From Drosophila miranda (lineage: Eukaryota > Arthropoda > Insecta > Diptera > Drosophilidae): a stretch of 64,000 nucleotides of DNA. The position numbers were made by a program, and so were the translations under genes. Shown in pieces: positions 19,550 through 33,110 of the stretch (its first letter is position 1; each line of letters starts with the position of its first letter). Below the pieces are notes generated by a model, which was not told where the DNA came from, did no database searches, and worked only from the letters and a program-made list of their open reading frames with translations. The stretch is from assembly GCF_003369915.1 (NCBI RefSeq), contig NC_046676.1, positions 10,088,001 to 10,152,000 on the forward strand. Reading direction: 5' to 3'.

Positions 19550-20050
19550 CTAGAATATGTCGCTGCCAGTTCTTCGCGCACGGAGAAATGCCTCCGATGA
19601 AGTAAGTTGCTCTTCGGCCGATGGTTCTTTGGGACTGCCGTCTGCCTGGAGGCTGCCCGCCTTGAAATCCTCAACAATCTTTTTCGAATAGACTGCGTTG
19701 AACAAGTCCAGACTGGTGAATTCTGATTGCACTACTTCCGGTGCTTTGTACGACACATAGGGCTTCAGCTTGCAGTCCGTTAGATCGGGCACAATAATAT
19801 CGGGGATTTTCTCAGGGATCTCCACAAATTTTCCATCAACCAAGATGCCTGTGTCGCGGACGCCCCGCTTGTCAATGGGCACCGGGGGATTGGCCATGGT
19901 CTTTTGGGCCTCCTTAACCACGCGAGTGCCGCGCTTGCTGTGTACGTTAAATTTGCGAAAGTTCCGCTTGCCATCCAAGACAGCAGACGTGCTGATGGCT
20001 CTCTGCGGGCACTTGAGTGCCAATGGCACCAGTTTAATACAGTTCTGCAT
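19550..20050 (-). CDS. mRpL41: Mitochondrial ribosomal protein L41
   Basis: Component of the mitochondrial large ribosomal subunit. It is a single exon of 166 residues. The N-terminus is a basic, hydroxylated mitochondrial presequence (MQNCIKLVPLALKCPQRAIS). The family core follows: FNVHSKRGTR, then IPDIIVPDLTDCKLKPYV continuing into SYKAPE, matching human MRPL41's VPDLTGFKLKPYVSY region. The tail is somewhat longer than mammalian L41. The gene is convergent with the Arg/Ser-rich gene, with 41 bp between stop codons. The upstream 150 bp lead into the dispersed promoter-like repeat at 20198, which faces the opposite gene. Confidence 0.87.
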   Translation of the reverse strand: MQNCIKLVPLALKCPQRAISTSAVLDGKRNFRKFNVHSKRGTRVVKEAQKTMANPPVPIDKRGVRDTGILVDGKFVEIPEKIPDIIVPDLTDCKLKPYVSYKAPEVVQSEFTSLDLFNAVYSKKIVEDFKAGSLQADGSPKEPSAEEQLTSSEAFLRARRTGSDIF

Positions 20051-20197
20051 TGCTTTTTTTGTATTTTTTGAAATTCCTGCTGGTTAAATAACCAAATTCG
20101 GAAACAGCAATCAGCTGTGAATTGTGCGCGCTGCCAACTTATTTTTATACTCCAGCGCTGCCAATCTACTTTTCTCTGCAGTTACTCTCATACTTTA

Positions 20198-20465
20198 CCT
20201 TTACCTTTTTTAGGCAAAATCCAATTAAAGCAAGTATTTAAAATAAATCAGTCAAGTAAAAAATTGATTCATCAATCATATAAAACTATGTGGGCAGGGC
20301 TGAGGGTTCTATTTAGCTAGTAATATTCGACGGAATATCAAAAACGAGTAATATGTATATCGTTAGTATATTTACGGTATATTTTTAAGGTGCTATGGTC
20401 TATTTTGGTATATTTCTGAGGGTCGGGCGGTATATTTGACCGATATATCCGCGGTCACACCGGGC
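20198..20465 (+). repeat. Promoter-linked dispersed repeat, copy B
   Basis: About 270 bp similar to copies A (16108-16420) and C (33541-33894), in the same order of landmarks: AAATCCAATTAAAGCAAG, TATGTGGGCAGGGCTGA, TAGCTAGTAATATTC, GGAATATC, TATTTACGGTATATTTTT, then GGTATATTT boxes (one within TTTTGGTATATTT, a perfect motif 6). It ends in CGGTCACACC at 20452-20461, one mismatch from Ohler motif 1. It lies 215 bp upstream of the MADF/zinc-finger start codon and probably supplies its core promoter. Confidence 0.75.
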
Positions 20466-20675
20466 ACAACAGACGAGCGCGACTGTCAAACATTTGAAAA
20501 ACGCCGGCGCGTGTGATACCAATAGGCTGACAGTTTGTCGTGTGTTCAATGCTAGAATAAATCGCATTTCTTATGAGAAAGCCCGCCGCTGAAGTTCGCT
20601 TCCACCGTGACGTATGTGCGCCAAACAATTTCTAACAAAGTAAACAACTCTCTGTGTAATCAAGAAACAACCACC

Positions 20676-23600
20676 ATGCTGCCGCTGCAGGAGCAAGTGC
20701 AGCCGCAACCGCCGCCACAACCCCAGACCTTTAATTGGCAACTGGAGGATTACGCCTACTTTCGAAAATGCGGAGAACTTACCACTTCGCCGGATGTGCA
20801 GAGCTTTGGCTTCAATTGCGCCTTCTGCCCTGCAATTTGCCTGCAGTTCTCGGTGTTTATGGATCACATTCGCGGCCAGCATATTCAGGACGTGAGACGA
20901 CGGTACGAGGACTCCGAGGATACAATCGAACAAACAACCCAAACAGATTTAATGATAATGGAAATGGACTGCCATGACATATTCCAACTGGAAGACCAGG
21001 ACCAGACCGCAACCGACAAATGCACGAAGAAATCAAATTTGAATGGAATGGAGATGGGAACTGAGACGGAATCCACGATTGTGGCAGACACGCAACGCTT
21101 GGGGCTGATAGACATGGACATTCAGCTGATGAATATCGTCGCAGCGACCCCCACAATGCAGCTATCCCATGCAGTAGGAGAACCCGAAATAGATTTGGTT
21201 TATGTTATGGAAAATCCATTGCCACCCTCACCGCCGCCATCCGCGGACATTTCGGGTGACGAGCAGACCTGCCTGCAGGCACTGGGTCCGTTTGAAGTGC
21301 TTCATGAAATAGTGGGCACGGTCACGTCTACGCCGACGCCCTCACCTTTGGCTGGGCCTGGTGTTGGGGTCGCCGCTCCACTTCAACCGCCGCGATACGA
21401 GACACGACGCGTGGTAAGTTAATCGCCGATTCCTTCTGTACATTCGCTCTTTTTCCCGCTCTTTCCCGCTCGCTGCCCTCTCTTGTTACAGTAAACGCTC
21501 TGCCGCGAGCGTACCAATATTGCTTGCTCTTCCAATTACCAAAGTAGTTCGCGCTCGGGGTGATTCACTGTCGTTTCCCCTTTTCCTTCTTTTTATTAGA
21601 TTTTGTAATGCAAAAATGGTTTTCCGCCGCTGTCTAGAGGTGGAGGAAGAGCTGAAGGCTGAAAGGCAGTTCCGGAGGAAGCTTAACCTGGTCACTTGAC
21701 CTTCAAAATAACGGCGCAATGGCACACAACAAAATATTGAGAAAAAGTGTGTCGCTTCGTTGCCCTGTCCGTCCGCGCTCTCCCGCTCCCTCGTGTTTCT
21801 CCTTTGTTTTTTGTCTTCCCCTTTGAGTCCCGTTGTTATCCACGGCCCTATGTTTTGGAAGCACAGAGAGACAGAGAGAAAGAGAGAGACGTTTTGTCAG
21901 TTCGTCAGAGACATTGCTATTTTTGTTGTTCCGTTTGTATACACTTGCATAGGGTATTATCATTTTGATCAGATGTTTGCAATGTAAAGAAAATGGAGGG
22001 CATATTCTTGATCAGCATGGAAATTTGAACGGTGTTATTTTGTGGTGCTTTTTTTAATCCCAACTACTGTTTCTTTACACATACTTACCCGTCTAAGTGC
22101 ATCTAGTGAGTACTACTGTATGCAGATTTAAAAGGGGTATCAAAAGCTTCGGCCAACAACTTTTCATTTTGTTTTTCTTCTCCCCTCAACGCGACGTAAT
22201 TTTTCAGTTTCTTTTCATCTTCGGGTTTCCAATTCTGTTTCGTTTGTTTTGTTTTTGTGGACATGGAAATTTCGAAGACACAACAATAACTTTTTTTGTG
22301 CATATGTCTCGTACGTAGGATCTGTGCAATTTCTGTGCCACCGTAAAAAATAAATATACTCAAAATGTGGGACACAAAAATTTCAGCATTTTGGAAAAGC
22401 TTATAGTATATTTTCGGGTTTGTTGTGGCACGTTCTTTGTTGTGGATTTTTAAAAATAAAAACCTATTAAACGAGAATTAACGAAATTCGTGGACATTGT
22501 CAGCCTATACATAGACACCGAATTGGTTCGGTAGTATAATGTGTTTCGAATTATGCATATACTCGTACTCATATTCGGAGTATAACTCTTACCCGTAAAT
22601 GGTCATACAATAGAGTTTATATAATTTTCTAGACCTACTTCTCGGGCAACCCTCCCTGAGTTAATTGCTTTCTCTGTTCTGACAAACACTTTAGGCCATG
22701 ATGTAGATGCTTGTCAATGACGAAGGTGGTAATCGGCCTTTAAACTATCAGACCATAGATTGGTAAGGTTTTTCGTTCCCCATCAATTTGACGTAGAGAA
22801 ATTTCAAGAGTTTTTCGCTCTTCCAGATAAATATAGACCACAGACACAGGCCAGCGGCCACTGCATTGACGCAATGTAAATGTCAATGAATAATAATTAA
22901 TTCAGCACATGGTGGTTCTGATTTTAATTTTGTGGGAAAATGGCACGGATAAATGATGGAATGGAATACATAGAGTACTTGTACAAACAAAAAAGAGAGG
23001 AATTATTATCGCAAAGCCGATATCCGGGCTAGACCATAGAGGGGGTTGGGGGGGCGGGCGGGCACAGAATAACAGAACTCTCTGTGAAATGTGAATGTGA
23101 ATGCTGATAAAAATCATTTTCTATTTGCCCCTAGACCCCCGGCTACACGACACTTTCAATACAAATTATGGGTAATTTTTGGTCTTTTTTCCTTTCGTTT
23201 TTTTTTTTTACGAGTATTTTGCTATTATCAACATTGGGCAAGTTTGTCGGGCGACGCGGGCATTATCTAGACCGCAAAGAGGTAAACAAATAGGGGAAAA
23301 TTATCTAAGCTTCGATTTGGTATGCGTTTTCGAGACTCTACGCACATTGGGGCAAGAAATATTGGTAAATGGAAACATAATTGTTCTGAAACTGCAAATT
23401 CCTTGCACAGTGCTTGCTTTTTCGCCTGTTTCCAATCAGTTTTTGCCATGAAATCAGTTGGTTTCTTGTCTAATTTTGATATATTTCTTTGTCTGCCATC
23501 ACTAAGTGAATAAACGATGGCGATGGCGATGGCGATGACAATGACGCGCGTCTCTCCAGCCACTTTGAGTAATTTAACATTCGCCCGAGCTAACGATCGA

Positions 23601-26600
23601 TCGATCGATCGATTCGACTCGACCGATCGTTGCCCCAGACAACCCAATCAGTCCTCCTCTCTGACTCCCAGTGCCTCTTTATCACCAACCACACCACGCC
23701 TTCGCGTCGGGGGTAATAAAATAATTGTAGATTTCTGTCGATGTTTTTAGCTATGGGAAATGGCTTAGAGATAAGACGGCTAAAAGACGGCGAAAGCGCT
23801 GCACAAAACCCCAACTAAGGAGGTTTTAATGTTCATTTAAACACTTGTAAATTGGAATTTTTAGAGCACCTGCCATAAAGGCGATCGCTGCCCATAAATC
23901 ATTGTCCAAACAGAGTGACATATAGAGATCGTCATACCATAGGTGACGTTAGTATTGGCAGAATTGGTAGTGTTTTATGGATAATTATTGTTCCACAATC
24001 ATGATAAATATTTATCAACTATATATGTATGTACTCGTAGGTACATTTTCTTGGTTCTTGGAACCCATTATATGTTGAAAAATCTCAGAAATTATTACCA
24101 GAGATTAGTTATTTGCTTTTTATTATCAGCAAACAGTATCTCGAAGACTTAGCCACATCTAAATCATCAATAATCCGTTGAAATCAAAGTATAATTCACC
24201 GAAAACTATCCCATATATCACTGGCTATAATCTAATCTTAAGTCGGGGATATCACTGTGCGGGTTTATTATGTGCCCCAGCGATAATTCCTTTCCCATAT
24301 TTCAACATCTTCGGACAGGGGCGTTTTATGACAACGTTAACCATTCTTGAGCCCAAAAATGTGGTGGCTGGGGGGGCATTTTGACAGGCGATGCCTCAGT
24401 TTTTATCAGTCACAGCCGCGCTTATTAAATAATTAACAAGTTTAACTAAACATTCAACATTTGGGCAGGTGGAAGGTCTGTCTAGGGAGGGAGGGCTTAG
24501 AGTGCGGTTTCCACCCGCAACCTGGCCGCTGATCGATCAGCTGACGGGGTTTTATAATCAGTCTAATTAAATTAAGGCTGCCTTGTGACTGACTCCGCCG
24601 GCCTGACGGTCTGACGAAAGTTATTTGTTTAAAGTTTTGGCCACGACTCCGCGCTTAAGAGCTCTCCGACCTTTTCAAACCGAACGCATTTCGCTTTGTC
24701 AGAAATTGATTGCACCGTAATGCCCCGCGTAGTACGAGTATTATCTTTGATTTTTCGACTTTCGTTTGTATTTGCTTCCCGGTTCTAGCATTCTCTATAA
24801 GGTTTCCCGCCGCAAGGTTTATTTTCGTCGGTTGCATGGGCTTCCTCCATCAGAGGGCGTGGGCCAGGCCATAAAAGAAATGAATGAAACCCTCCCGCAG
24901 GTTGCGTGGAACCACACACCAAGTATTGCTCATAATTTATTAGCGCACGTTTCGTTTATTACATTCCATTCCAGTCGAGTCAAATCGGGTCTCGTGTTCT
25001 TCCGGATTTTGCATGTCGGTGTTTTGCCTGTTGTCATATGGCTTTGGGGATATTTTATATAGCCTACAAATGGGAGCTTGGCCTCTAAGCTCGACCATAA
25101 GCCCAGTTCATAAATAGAGCATTCCCCAATTCGTATCAATGTTTGAGTTTATGAGGTGAATGCCGATCAATAAGAGCCCTCCCTTGGGCCTGTCAAACGA
25201 TTCACTGGGAGCAATAAATCGAACATAAAACGGGGGAAAAACCGAACCGAACAGAACACCTAAAACTTGCAATCATCAAGCAGGGCCGAATACACAAGTT
25301 GACACCATTTTCCAGCGATTCGGCATGGCTTTCCATGCCCAAGGCCTTATAATGGTATTACCCGTAAGTGCAGCATTAACGGGCTTTGCCATGAATCTTT
25401 TTATTTGCACTCGGCCCATACCCAGCTCAGTCCCCGGCCACATCCAAAGCTCCACACACATTTGGCCAGTGGCTTAACTGGAGCGCGTTCTAATTAAAAA
25501 CTAAGAGATTGGGAGGGGGGGCGGAACGGGGCAAATGGCTACGATGTCGAAATACAAAATGGTAATGGAAACGTATCGGAATAAGTGTATTTCTATTAAT
25601 TAGTTTGAGGCGAAAACGAAAACAGCATCGCAACATCGCATCATCAAAGGAACTTTTGATTGGCCCTGCCCGCATATTTCTTGGTGACAAATGCAATAAA
25701 CAATCGTTTTTAATTGACGAGAAAACATCAGAGTGGACCCCTCCTCCCCCCAACCCCATTACCATTACCCTCTGCAGCCATTGGCATGGATGACGCAGCT
25801 GCTCGCACTCGCACTCGAACCCGGAATTGAAATCGGAATCGGAATCGTCAGCCATGGAGCCGCAGTGCAAGTGTGGATTCTGCTTATCGCAGAACTTATT
25901 CCTTATATTTAGTCTTGGGAAAGTTTGACCACATACATTCCTTCCTTTCGTCGAAATGAAAATATTCAGATATCCTTAATGCTTATCCTGCCCCTACACA
26001 ATCTATTCCGCCTTCGAAACTTCACTTAAAATGCATTGCTGCACTGCCTTCCTCCCACCCTCTCAGCCCCTGACAATCCCTTGACGAGTTTCGACCCCTT
26101 TCCATTTAAAAAATATATAAATAAACCATAAGGGAGAAACAAAACACACAGTTAACTCAATCAAATTGGTCTGCGATCGGGTTTCAATGCAGTATACCCC
26201 GGAGAAGTCCAGTCCCTGTCCCATCTATTGGCGCCCGTTGACGTTGCCGTTGCCGTTGCCGTTGCCGTCATCGTAGCTCCTTTTGTTTCTGTTGTTGCTT
26301 ATTGAATTTTTATGCAATTTTGTTAAACAGTTAACTGGATCAATTATTTGAATTGCGTGTTCAGTAAACAGACACAGAGAAAAGGCAGGCAGACTGGACA
26401 CGCCTTAGAAATGTGTCTGTAGTGTGTCGAGTGTCGGTGTCTGAGCGGTCCGAAGAAGCGGCAAAGCCCGTCTAGCCTCGCCTTTGTTTGCCTCTCTCGC
26501 CCAACACAAAAGAATAAAATAAAATAAAATAAAAGCTAAAAAGACGAGCACTAAGAAACAGCTGCTCAACCATTTGCACTATTCAAATTTCCGATATGGT

Positions 26601-29600
26601 CGGTCTCTACAGCGATGTACAGCGACGGATATGTGCTGTAGGGATATGCAACTATTTCCTGTTGCTAGGTAGACAACGACGTCAAGGATAGACCCAGGCC
26701 ATAGAGGGTCAGCCGGCGGGTCGAGCTTGGGAATACGACTGAGAGAGAGAGAGTGAGAGAGAGAGGGAGGCGGGGTAACTTTAATGGGCTTTCAGTTCCC
26801 TTCGCTCACCTTTTTGGGGTGGCGTCGAGAGTTGGGTGTGACCCGAACATGTTTTTCCTGGGTCCAACAGAGAGGGGGTCGAAACTTTAATTTCCACGTT
26901 TTTAAATTGCATTCTCGATTGGGGCCAAGGCTTTTTTTCTTTCTTTTTTTGTAGTTGTGTGCAATTTTTAGTTATTCAATTAACTTGGAAAGGGTTCCGT
27001 TCGTTTTTTTTATGGAAAAGGTTAGGCCAAGGCCCCTTTCCGACAGGTGAATGAGAGTGGTTAAGTTCCGCTGAAATGCCATCCAATTAATCAGAATCCA
27101 CTCTGGCCAGTAACCCCATTTGGATATTGATTACTGGGCTACCACTCACTGGGCTTGTGGACACAGCAGTAGCTTTGATAAACGTCAGCAGGGAATGATT
27201 TTAATGGAGTTTCCCCGTACCCTTTAATTGGCCATCGTACGACACTAGAAATTGGTCATTAGCTCGGACTCAAATGGTGGTTAATGCCAATACGATTATA
27301 GCAACATTAGTATTGATTTCCGTAGTACCATTTTAGTTTAGAACTCTTTCTACTTCTGTCAGCCACAAAGGACACTCTGGAAATAGTGCATAATTATTAG
27401 AACAGTTTAGCCCGAAGCTAATGTACCAGCTTTTGGGCTAATCGTTACCAATACCACAAATCCCAATTAAGTCTCCCCAAAGAACGTTTTATTATACTTT
27501 ATCTACCACCCCCAATAATGATATCGACTTTTTATGGGCGGGTATGGAACAAAAAAGAGGTGCTAAAACATGGACGATTGTTGGGGCCCGGCCACTCGCC
27601 TTCAGCTCTAATTCAAGACAACTTCAATTACAACTACTGGAAGCAAGGGTAGAGCTGGGAATACCCTCTCGCAGTGGGGACAACCAGTAGGAATTATTCG
27701 TCGAATGGTGCAAAATTCCCATAAGCGAAAGGAAACATTCGTTGGCGTTGCTAACCTCTAGCCAAAGCTGAGGGTGTGCCATTACAATATATTATGTCTC
27801 ACGCGATGCCGATCACAGCGGGTGGGAACCGGTTAGAACTGCTTATCACGTACATACATATAACGTATCTAATGTTTGCGCCCCAGTCGACCGGTAGGAC
27901 AAAATAATTTGGAGTTTCTGTATCGATTTCTGTTCTCAATGGTACCTACGCACTGTATATGGGGTAGGTCGGAACTCGTTTGGGTTTCGAGAGATCAGGG
28001 GAATAGCATCTCGGATTGAAGTTACATATATCCACCCAGCGCCTTGAATTATTCATGCATACTCGTATGTTTCATTCATGGGGACAATACAATAGAATGC
28101 GAAGAATGAGAACGGTTAGGCGCTCGCTGGCGAGGGATTCGTTTTGTATATTTTTCGAAACGCAAAGCAACAACCAACAGGGGAGCAAAAAGATATATAG
28201 TACACATCGAAATGTGTACATATAGGAGAGGTATGTGAGTGTATATGGGTATGTATATGCCATATGCAATGCCGATAAGAACAATGACGACGGCAACGAC
28301 AACGTAGACGACACAAAGGCCAATAGCCGCTGATATTGGAGGACTGGGAACTGTGAGCTGTGGCGAGGAGAGCGGACTTTCCCTTTTTGTTTGAGTTCGT
28401 GTTCATGTGATTGTTTTTGTGATTGTGTGTGTGCTTGTTTGTTCCATCGATAAACCCAACCCCTCCCAATCCTCTGAGGCTGGCCAAGATCATGTGGCCA
28501 GGTCATTGCTTATCTTAAAGATACAAAACACAAACAGAAGCAATACAAAAATTTATTTATTTATGCGAAATATTTATTCTTGTTGGATCTCCAGGCAATG
28601 CAGCGCAAACTTCGTCAGGCGGAAAACCAGAATGCAAAAGATTCCAACCGGCAAGAGCCAGAGGCGGAGGCAGAGGCAGTGACGGGAGCGGCAGATGCAG
28701 AACAGTTCTCCCCCGAAAACGTGTCGGAGCTAACACCGCCAGCGACGCCTCCAACCCCAGGGCCGCCCACGTCCCCCACGAGTAGCATTGGCAGCAACGT
28801 GGACTTCCAGGCGGTGTGTAAATATACATATATGCCAGTGATGGCCCCTCCCCCATATGATCGTTCTCTAAGAGATCCACCCTTCCCTTCCTGCAGCGCA
28901 CTCGTCGCGAACTGGAACGAAATCGAGAATTCGTTGGCTCTCTGCTGGCGGCCTATGAACGCATGGAAAAGTTGTGGAATCCCCGGCATCCCGACTACAA
29001 GTACAATGCCAAGCGGAGTGTTTACGGAGAACTGGCTGCCCCACTGGAGGGCATCTGCCAGATGCAGCTGACGGGCGTCGAAATATTTGCCGTACTCAAG
29101 GAGCTGCGTGGTCGCTATCGCCGGGAGCTGAGCAAGCTAAATGCCCTCGGCGGGAAGTACAAATCCCGCCTGTGGTACTTTGACAAGATGCACTTCCTCA
29201 GAGGCGTCATCGAGAACAAGCGAGCCGAAAGGGAAGCCAAGGTAGGTAGCCAGATACGGGACTCTCGTATCGACCATCGCACTCATCTGGAGGAGTACTT
29301 ACAGATCAGCAATGATAGCACCGAAAGCGAAAAGTCATGCGAAACCGATGGCGAGTCCTGCAGCAAGTCTGCCCTGTATCGTGAGGTGCTCAGCTTCATA
29401 CTGGATGCGTTCAAGCGGCTGGAGTGCTTGTGGAATCCCCAGCACTACGAGTATGCCAGCTGCTGCAAGAAGGAGCTGTACCGGGAGATCTCCGCCCAAT
29501 TGCAAGAGGAGCTCAACTACGAGCTGAGCGGCGAGGAGTGCCACAAGGAGATACTGAAGCTGAGGACGCGCTATCGCAAGGAGCTGCGCATGGTGATCAA

Positions 29601-30729
29601 ACACAAGGGATTGTATCTGCCCAAGCTCTGGTGCTACGACGAGATGGAGTTTCTGCATCCGATACTCCAGGAGCAGATCTTCAACAAGATCAGCAAGGTA
29701 GGTCTGCTGATTTTCTACCCTTCTAGAACCTACAAAATCCATCCTTTGGCTTTGCAGAAGGTCGGTGTGGTGGAGACCAACCAGAAGACGAAGTTCATCG
29801 ATGCCAGCTCCATTGAATTCGGAAGGGCAGAGGATCAGCTGCAGTTTGTGGAGATCTATCGCAATTATGCGGCGTTGTGGGATGTGGATCATCCCGACTT
29901 TAGATCGAATGCCTACCGCAGTCAGGCGCTGGCCCAGATGTTGGACGAACTGAACACATCCTTTCATACGGCATATGCCGCGGACCAACTGGAGAAGACT
30001 CTGTTCGAGCTGCGCAAGGAGTTTTCAGCGCAGAAACGGAAAATACTCACCAACCCAGGGGACTCGTGCAGCATTCCCCTGCTGCACGCAAGACTGGCAG
30101 ACTTTTTGGAACAGAACCTGGGGCCCTTCCGATGTGACGTCTGCTCGGAGCTCATCAAGACCAGCGACCAGTATAAGGTGCATCGGTCCGGGCACGACGG
30201 CACCCCGCCCTTCATATGCACGCTCTGCGGCAAGGGCTTCCAGATGCCGTGCAATCTGACGGTGCACATTCGGCGGCATCGGCGCGACTTTCCCTATGCG
30301 TGCGAGAAGTGCGACAAACGCTTTGCCACCTCCACAGAGGTGGCCATCCACCTGCGGACGCACACTGGAGAGCGGCCCTACATTTGTGACCTGTGTGGGA
30401 AATCTTTCAAGACGTGGTCCTTCTTCGATATACATCGGCGCAGGCACCTTAACCAGTCGACATTCAGCTGCCCCATCTGTGCAAAGGGGTTCTACGAGAA
30501 GAATCGCTTCACCGACCACATGAACTCCCACTGGGCCATACGCAAGCACCTGTGCACGGTGTGTGGCAAGACCTTTACCACCTACGGCAATCTCAAGAAG
30601 CACACCGAATTGCATTTGGCCGTGAAGAAGTACAAGTGCTGCTCGTGCGGCAAACGATTCGCCCAGTTTGCCAGTCTGCGCTGGCACAAAAAGCGGGCAC
30701 ACGGCTCTGGGCAATCGGAGGAGAAGTAG
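20676..30729 (+). CDS. MADF-domain and C2H2 zinc-finger transcription factor
   Basis: Deduced exons 20676-21413, 28595-28813, 28897-29697 and 29758-30729, all phase 0, give 909 residues. One isolated C2H2-like finger (CAFCPAICLQF, HIRGQH) is near residues 50-70. The acidic/Pro-rich middle leads to three MADF domains at about 330-415, 480-570 and 610-690, each with a LWNP/LWDV core and a paired RYRREL-type helix. Seven classical C2H2 fingers run from about residue 708 to the end, with a TGERPY linker. MADF plus zinc fingers indicates a sequence-specific regulator, but I cannot name the gene. ATG 20676 has a strong Kozak context (CAACCACCATG). A 63-nt in-frame GT..AG segment at 29242-29304 could be an extra intron. 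Intron 1 is 7.2 kb. Confidence 0.82.
21414..28594 (+). other. 7.2 kb first intron of the MADF/zinc-finger gene
   Basis: AT-rich non-coding sequence with many long C/T- or A-rich blocks. No ORF supported by homology, no tRNA or recognised miRNA hairpin. It contains short tandem repeats: (GATGGC)n about 23515-23536, (GATC)n about 23597-23614, (GCCGTT)n about 26237-26265, (AAAAT)n about 26512-26534. The purine-rich GAGA tract at 26741-26770 is a potential Trl/GAGA-factor site. Such long first introns of Drosophila regulators often carry enhancers; that is inference. Confidence 0.6.
26741..26770. repeat. GAGA tract
   Basis: Thirty bases made almost entirely of GA dinucleotides in the long intron. 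It may bind GAGA factor; otherwise a simple microsatellite. Confidence 0.5.
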
Positions 30730-31154
30730 ACCTCGCATCCACTCCTGTGCCCCATGTTATTTACAAGGCAATCGTAGAGAGTTAGCTACGAGTTGTACAA
30801 CTTATATTGCCATCATCCACTTGAAGATATTGCTAGCTGGAAGTGTACTTATCTAGCACTAAGTAATGTATTTATTTACTATTTAAGTATGTCTGTTATA
30901 TGGCCTGGCCCCTAGAGTTCGCTGCTTGAGTTCAGTATGCTTAATCGCGATAATCGAGCGATTAGGTTTCCATTAACCGAATGGTTGTAACTTGCTGTTG
31001 TGCTGTCGAAATGTCATTGAAAGTGAAACCAAATATACATACATATGCACATATGGAATGAATCGAATGCACATAGTATGTGCATTGTAAATGTACATAA
31101 GTGTTCTCTTCAGTTATTTTGAAGTGGAAACAACCAGTTGGAGGGGGTGTATTC
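30730..31154. other. 3' UTR of the MADF/zinc-finger gene and left flank of the array
   Basis: AT-rich sequence with microsatellite-like ACATATG patches (about 31030-31075). It differs from the sequence that precedes units 2-4 (for example 40560-40590), so it marks the left boundary of the tandem array. No ORF. Confidence 0.5.
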
Positions 31155-31723
31155 TGTAAGAAACTGGAATAAACTCAATTTAAATAAAAATTGTTCTTCT
31201 CAGACCACAAATCCTCCGTCGCATCGATATTCATTTATATTTTATGCCTCGACTTTGGCTAATTTGTCAAGCCTTTATTTACTCCAATTGAGTTTCTCCA
31301 CTCCCACAGCGGTCCCTCGGCAATAAAAGTGCAAGTGACAAATGGTGGGGGCAGACCAGACCAGGCCCATAGAAGCACTTAAAGACCAGAGTCAGAGCTC
31401 AATTAGATTTCATTAAATTGTTGCAACAGCGAACGAAATGCGAGCACAAATGAAAATGAAAATGAGAATTAATTGCACTAATCACTTGTGCGCGAATAAA
31501 CAAATGTCTAGAGCAGCGAACTGCAGTGAACTGTAACGAAGTAATTATTGTACCCGGGAGAGGAGAGGGCGAAAAATCGAAAGCTAATCAACTGTCGAAT
31601 GGTGGCGGGCGGCGGGTGTCGGAAGAGTAAATAACAAAGACGAATGGGGTTCGGCGTTTGGCGCTCGGCTTCGTATTGAGATTTATCTGGTTTCACAGTG
31701 CTCTTAAAGCCTGTAGAGTAGAG

Positions 31724-32710
31724 ATAATGGCCGAGCAATTTCAATTCGTAGCCTTCCTCCTCGCTGCCAATAACAAAGTCATCGTAGTGAGCATAGCTTG
31801 ACTCTCAATTGAATCTCCTGAAGCTTATGTAGAGCTCATGAGGCTGGGAGCTGGTCAGGCGGTGCAGTTTTTCGAGGCCAATAAAGAACTCCCCGTTGAG
31901 CTTGCCAAACCCTTTCCTGTACTGATCCCAGTTGCGATAGAAGTTCACAGAGCCATCCAGTCGACGCTGAATAGCCATCCATCCAGGACCGGCGGTCGTG
32001 AGACCCTCACAGGACACCAGAAAGGGCAGGAACCCTGGCAGATGGATCAAATGAATCCCAGACGACATGCCGTAGGGCATACAAGTGGTGGTGGCTGCCT
32101 CCCAGTCTGCCAACAGGTCGTCCTTCTTCTCCCTGAACTTACCTTCAAAATATACGACTTTGGCTCTCAGATGATCGATCAATGCCGCACTGGAGGTGTT
32201 CTGTTTTCTTAAATCAGTCAACACGTGCTGTTTCCTCTTCAATCTGGTCTCGTAGACCTTGACCTTTTGCTCGAGTTCCTTGATTTGATCCGCCTTTTCC
32301 TTCAGTTTGGCTGTATATGTAGCATTTTGAGCATTACAAATCTCTGTGAGATTCTCAAATCTCTTCAGTAGATCGTCGTCAGTGTGTTCCTTGGTTTGAA
32401 GCTTGTTTATTTCATTTTCTCTGTCCTTGATGGTGGCTGCACTCTCTGCTATTTTACCCATATAAACGTCCAATAGATCATCCAGATCTCCTTTGCTAAT
32501 GCGAATGGTTTTGTGCTGATCAATGTGGACTTCTGCCAACTTCTCGTGCAAGGCTGTGACATTGGCAATGGGCATGCTACTTGACGGTACTACTTCAGTT
32601 TTGTTCTTCAAGTCTATAATGGCAGCCTTGGTTGGCTTAAGCTTGGGGGTGTCTTGAAAGGACCAAGGTACAGCCAAAAGAATCAGCAGTAAAACGAAAC
32701 AGTTTTCCAT
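31724..32710 (-). pseudogene. Fibrinogen-like gene, copy 1 (nonsense and 3' deletion)
   Basis: Corresponds to the intact copy at 41250-42624: signal peptide, coiled coil, and the first part of the fibrinogen domain (GWMAIQRRLDGSV). Two lesions are visible. A G-to-T change turns a Gly codon into TGA at 31805-31807, just after ISFRRFN. Further downstream, the same ~460 bp deletion as in copies 3 and 4 (junction near 31715-31724) removes the last part of the domain and the whole second exon. The predicted product lacks the calcium-binding and ligand-pocket region, so it is most likely non-functional as a lectin. Divergence elsewhere is minimal, so the decay is recent. Confidence 0.85.
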
Positions 32711-33110
32711 TGTGAGTCGTATTCTCCGAACCGTGCACATTGCAATCAAAATTAAACTGAGATCGCAGACGAAATGCATTTTGAATGAATTAACTGTTCA
32801 AATCCGGAAGCTAATGCAAAGCTGTTTGCTGATAAGAATTATTGCACTTCCAAGCCGCACTTGAACTTGAAAGTGTACTTGTACAGCTGCGTTTGATTCG
32901 TTTGTTAACCATAGCTGGGCTTGAATTTAAATTTTATTTTAGATACAAATATTTAAATTATTTTAATACATTATTTAAATACATTTTTTTTCAAAACATT
33001 GGTGCTTTTTTCATTTACTTTCATACTTCACGCTCTACTGAAAGCAGGTTGGCAGTCCAGCAGCATTTCATTCGAGGTGCAGTTTTTCAGCAGTTGGCAG
33101 TTTTCCCGTT

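Noticed and set aside
28072-28506. 144-codon minus-strand frame in the long intron of the MADF/zinc-finger gene
   Set aside because: Low-complexity composition, no recognisable domain, no splice context; treated as chance.
29242-29304. Possible 63-nt intron in the third coding exon of the MADF/zinc-finger gene
   Set aside because: GT and AG ends exist and removal keeps frame, but there is no polypyrimidine tract and the reading frame looks coding through it. Kept as exon, noted as uncertain.
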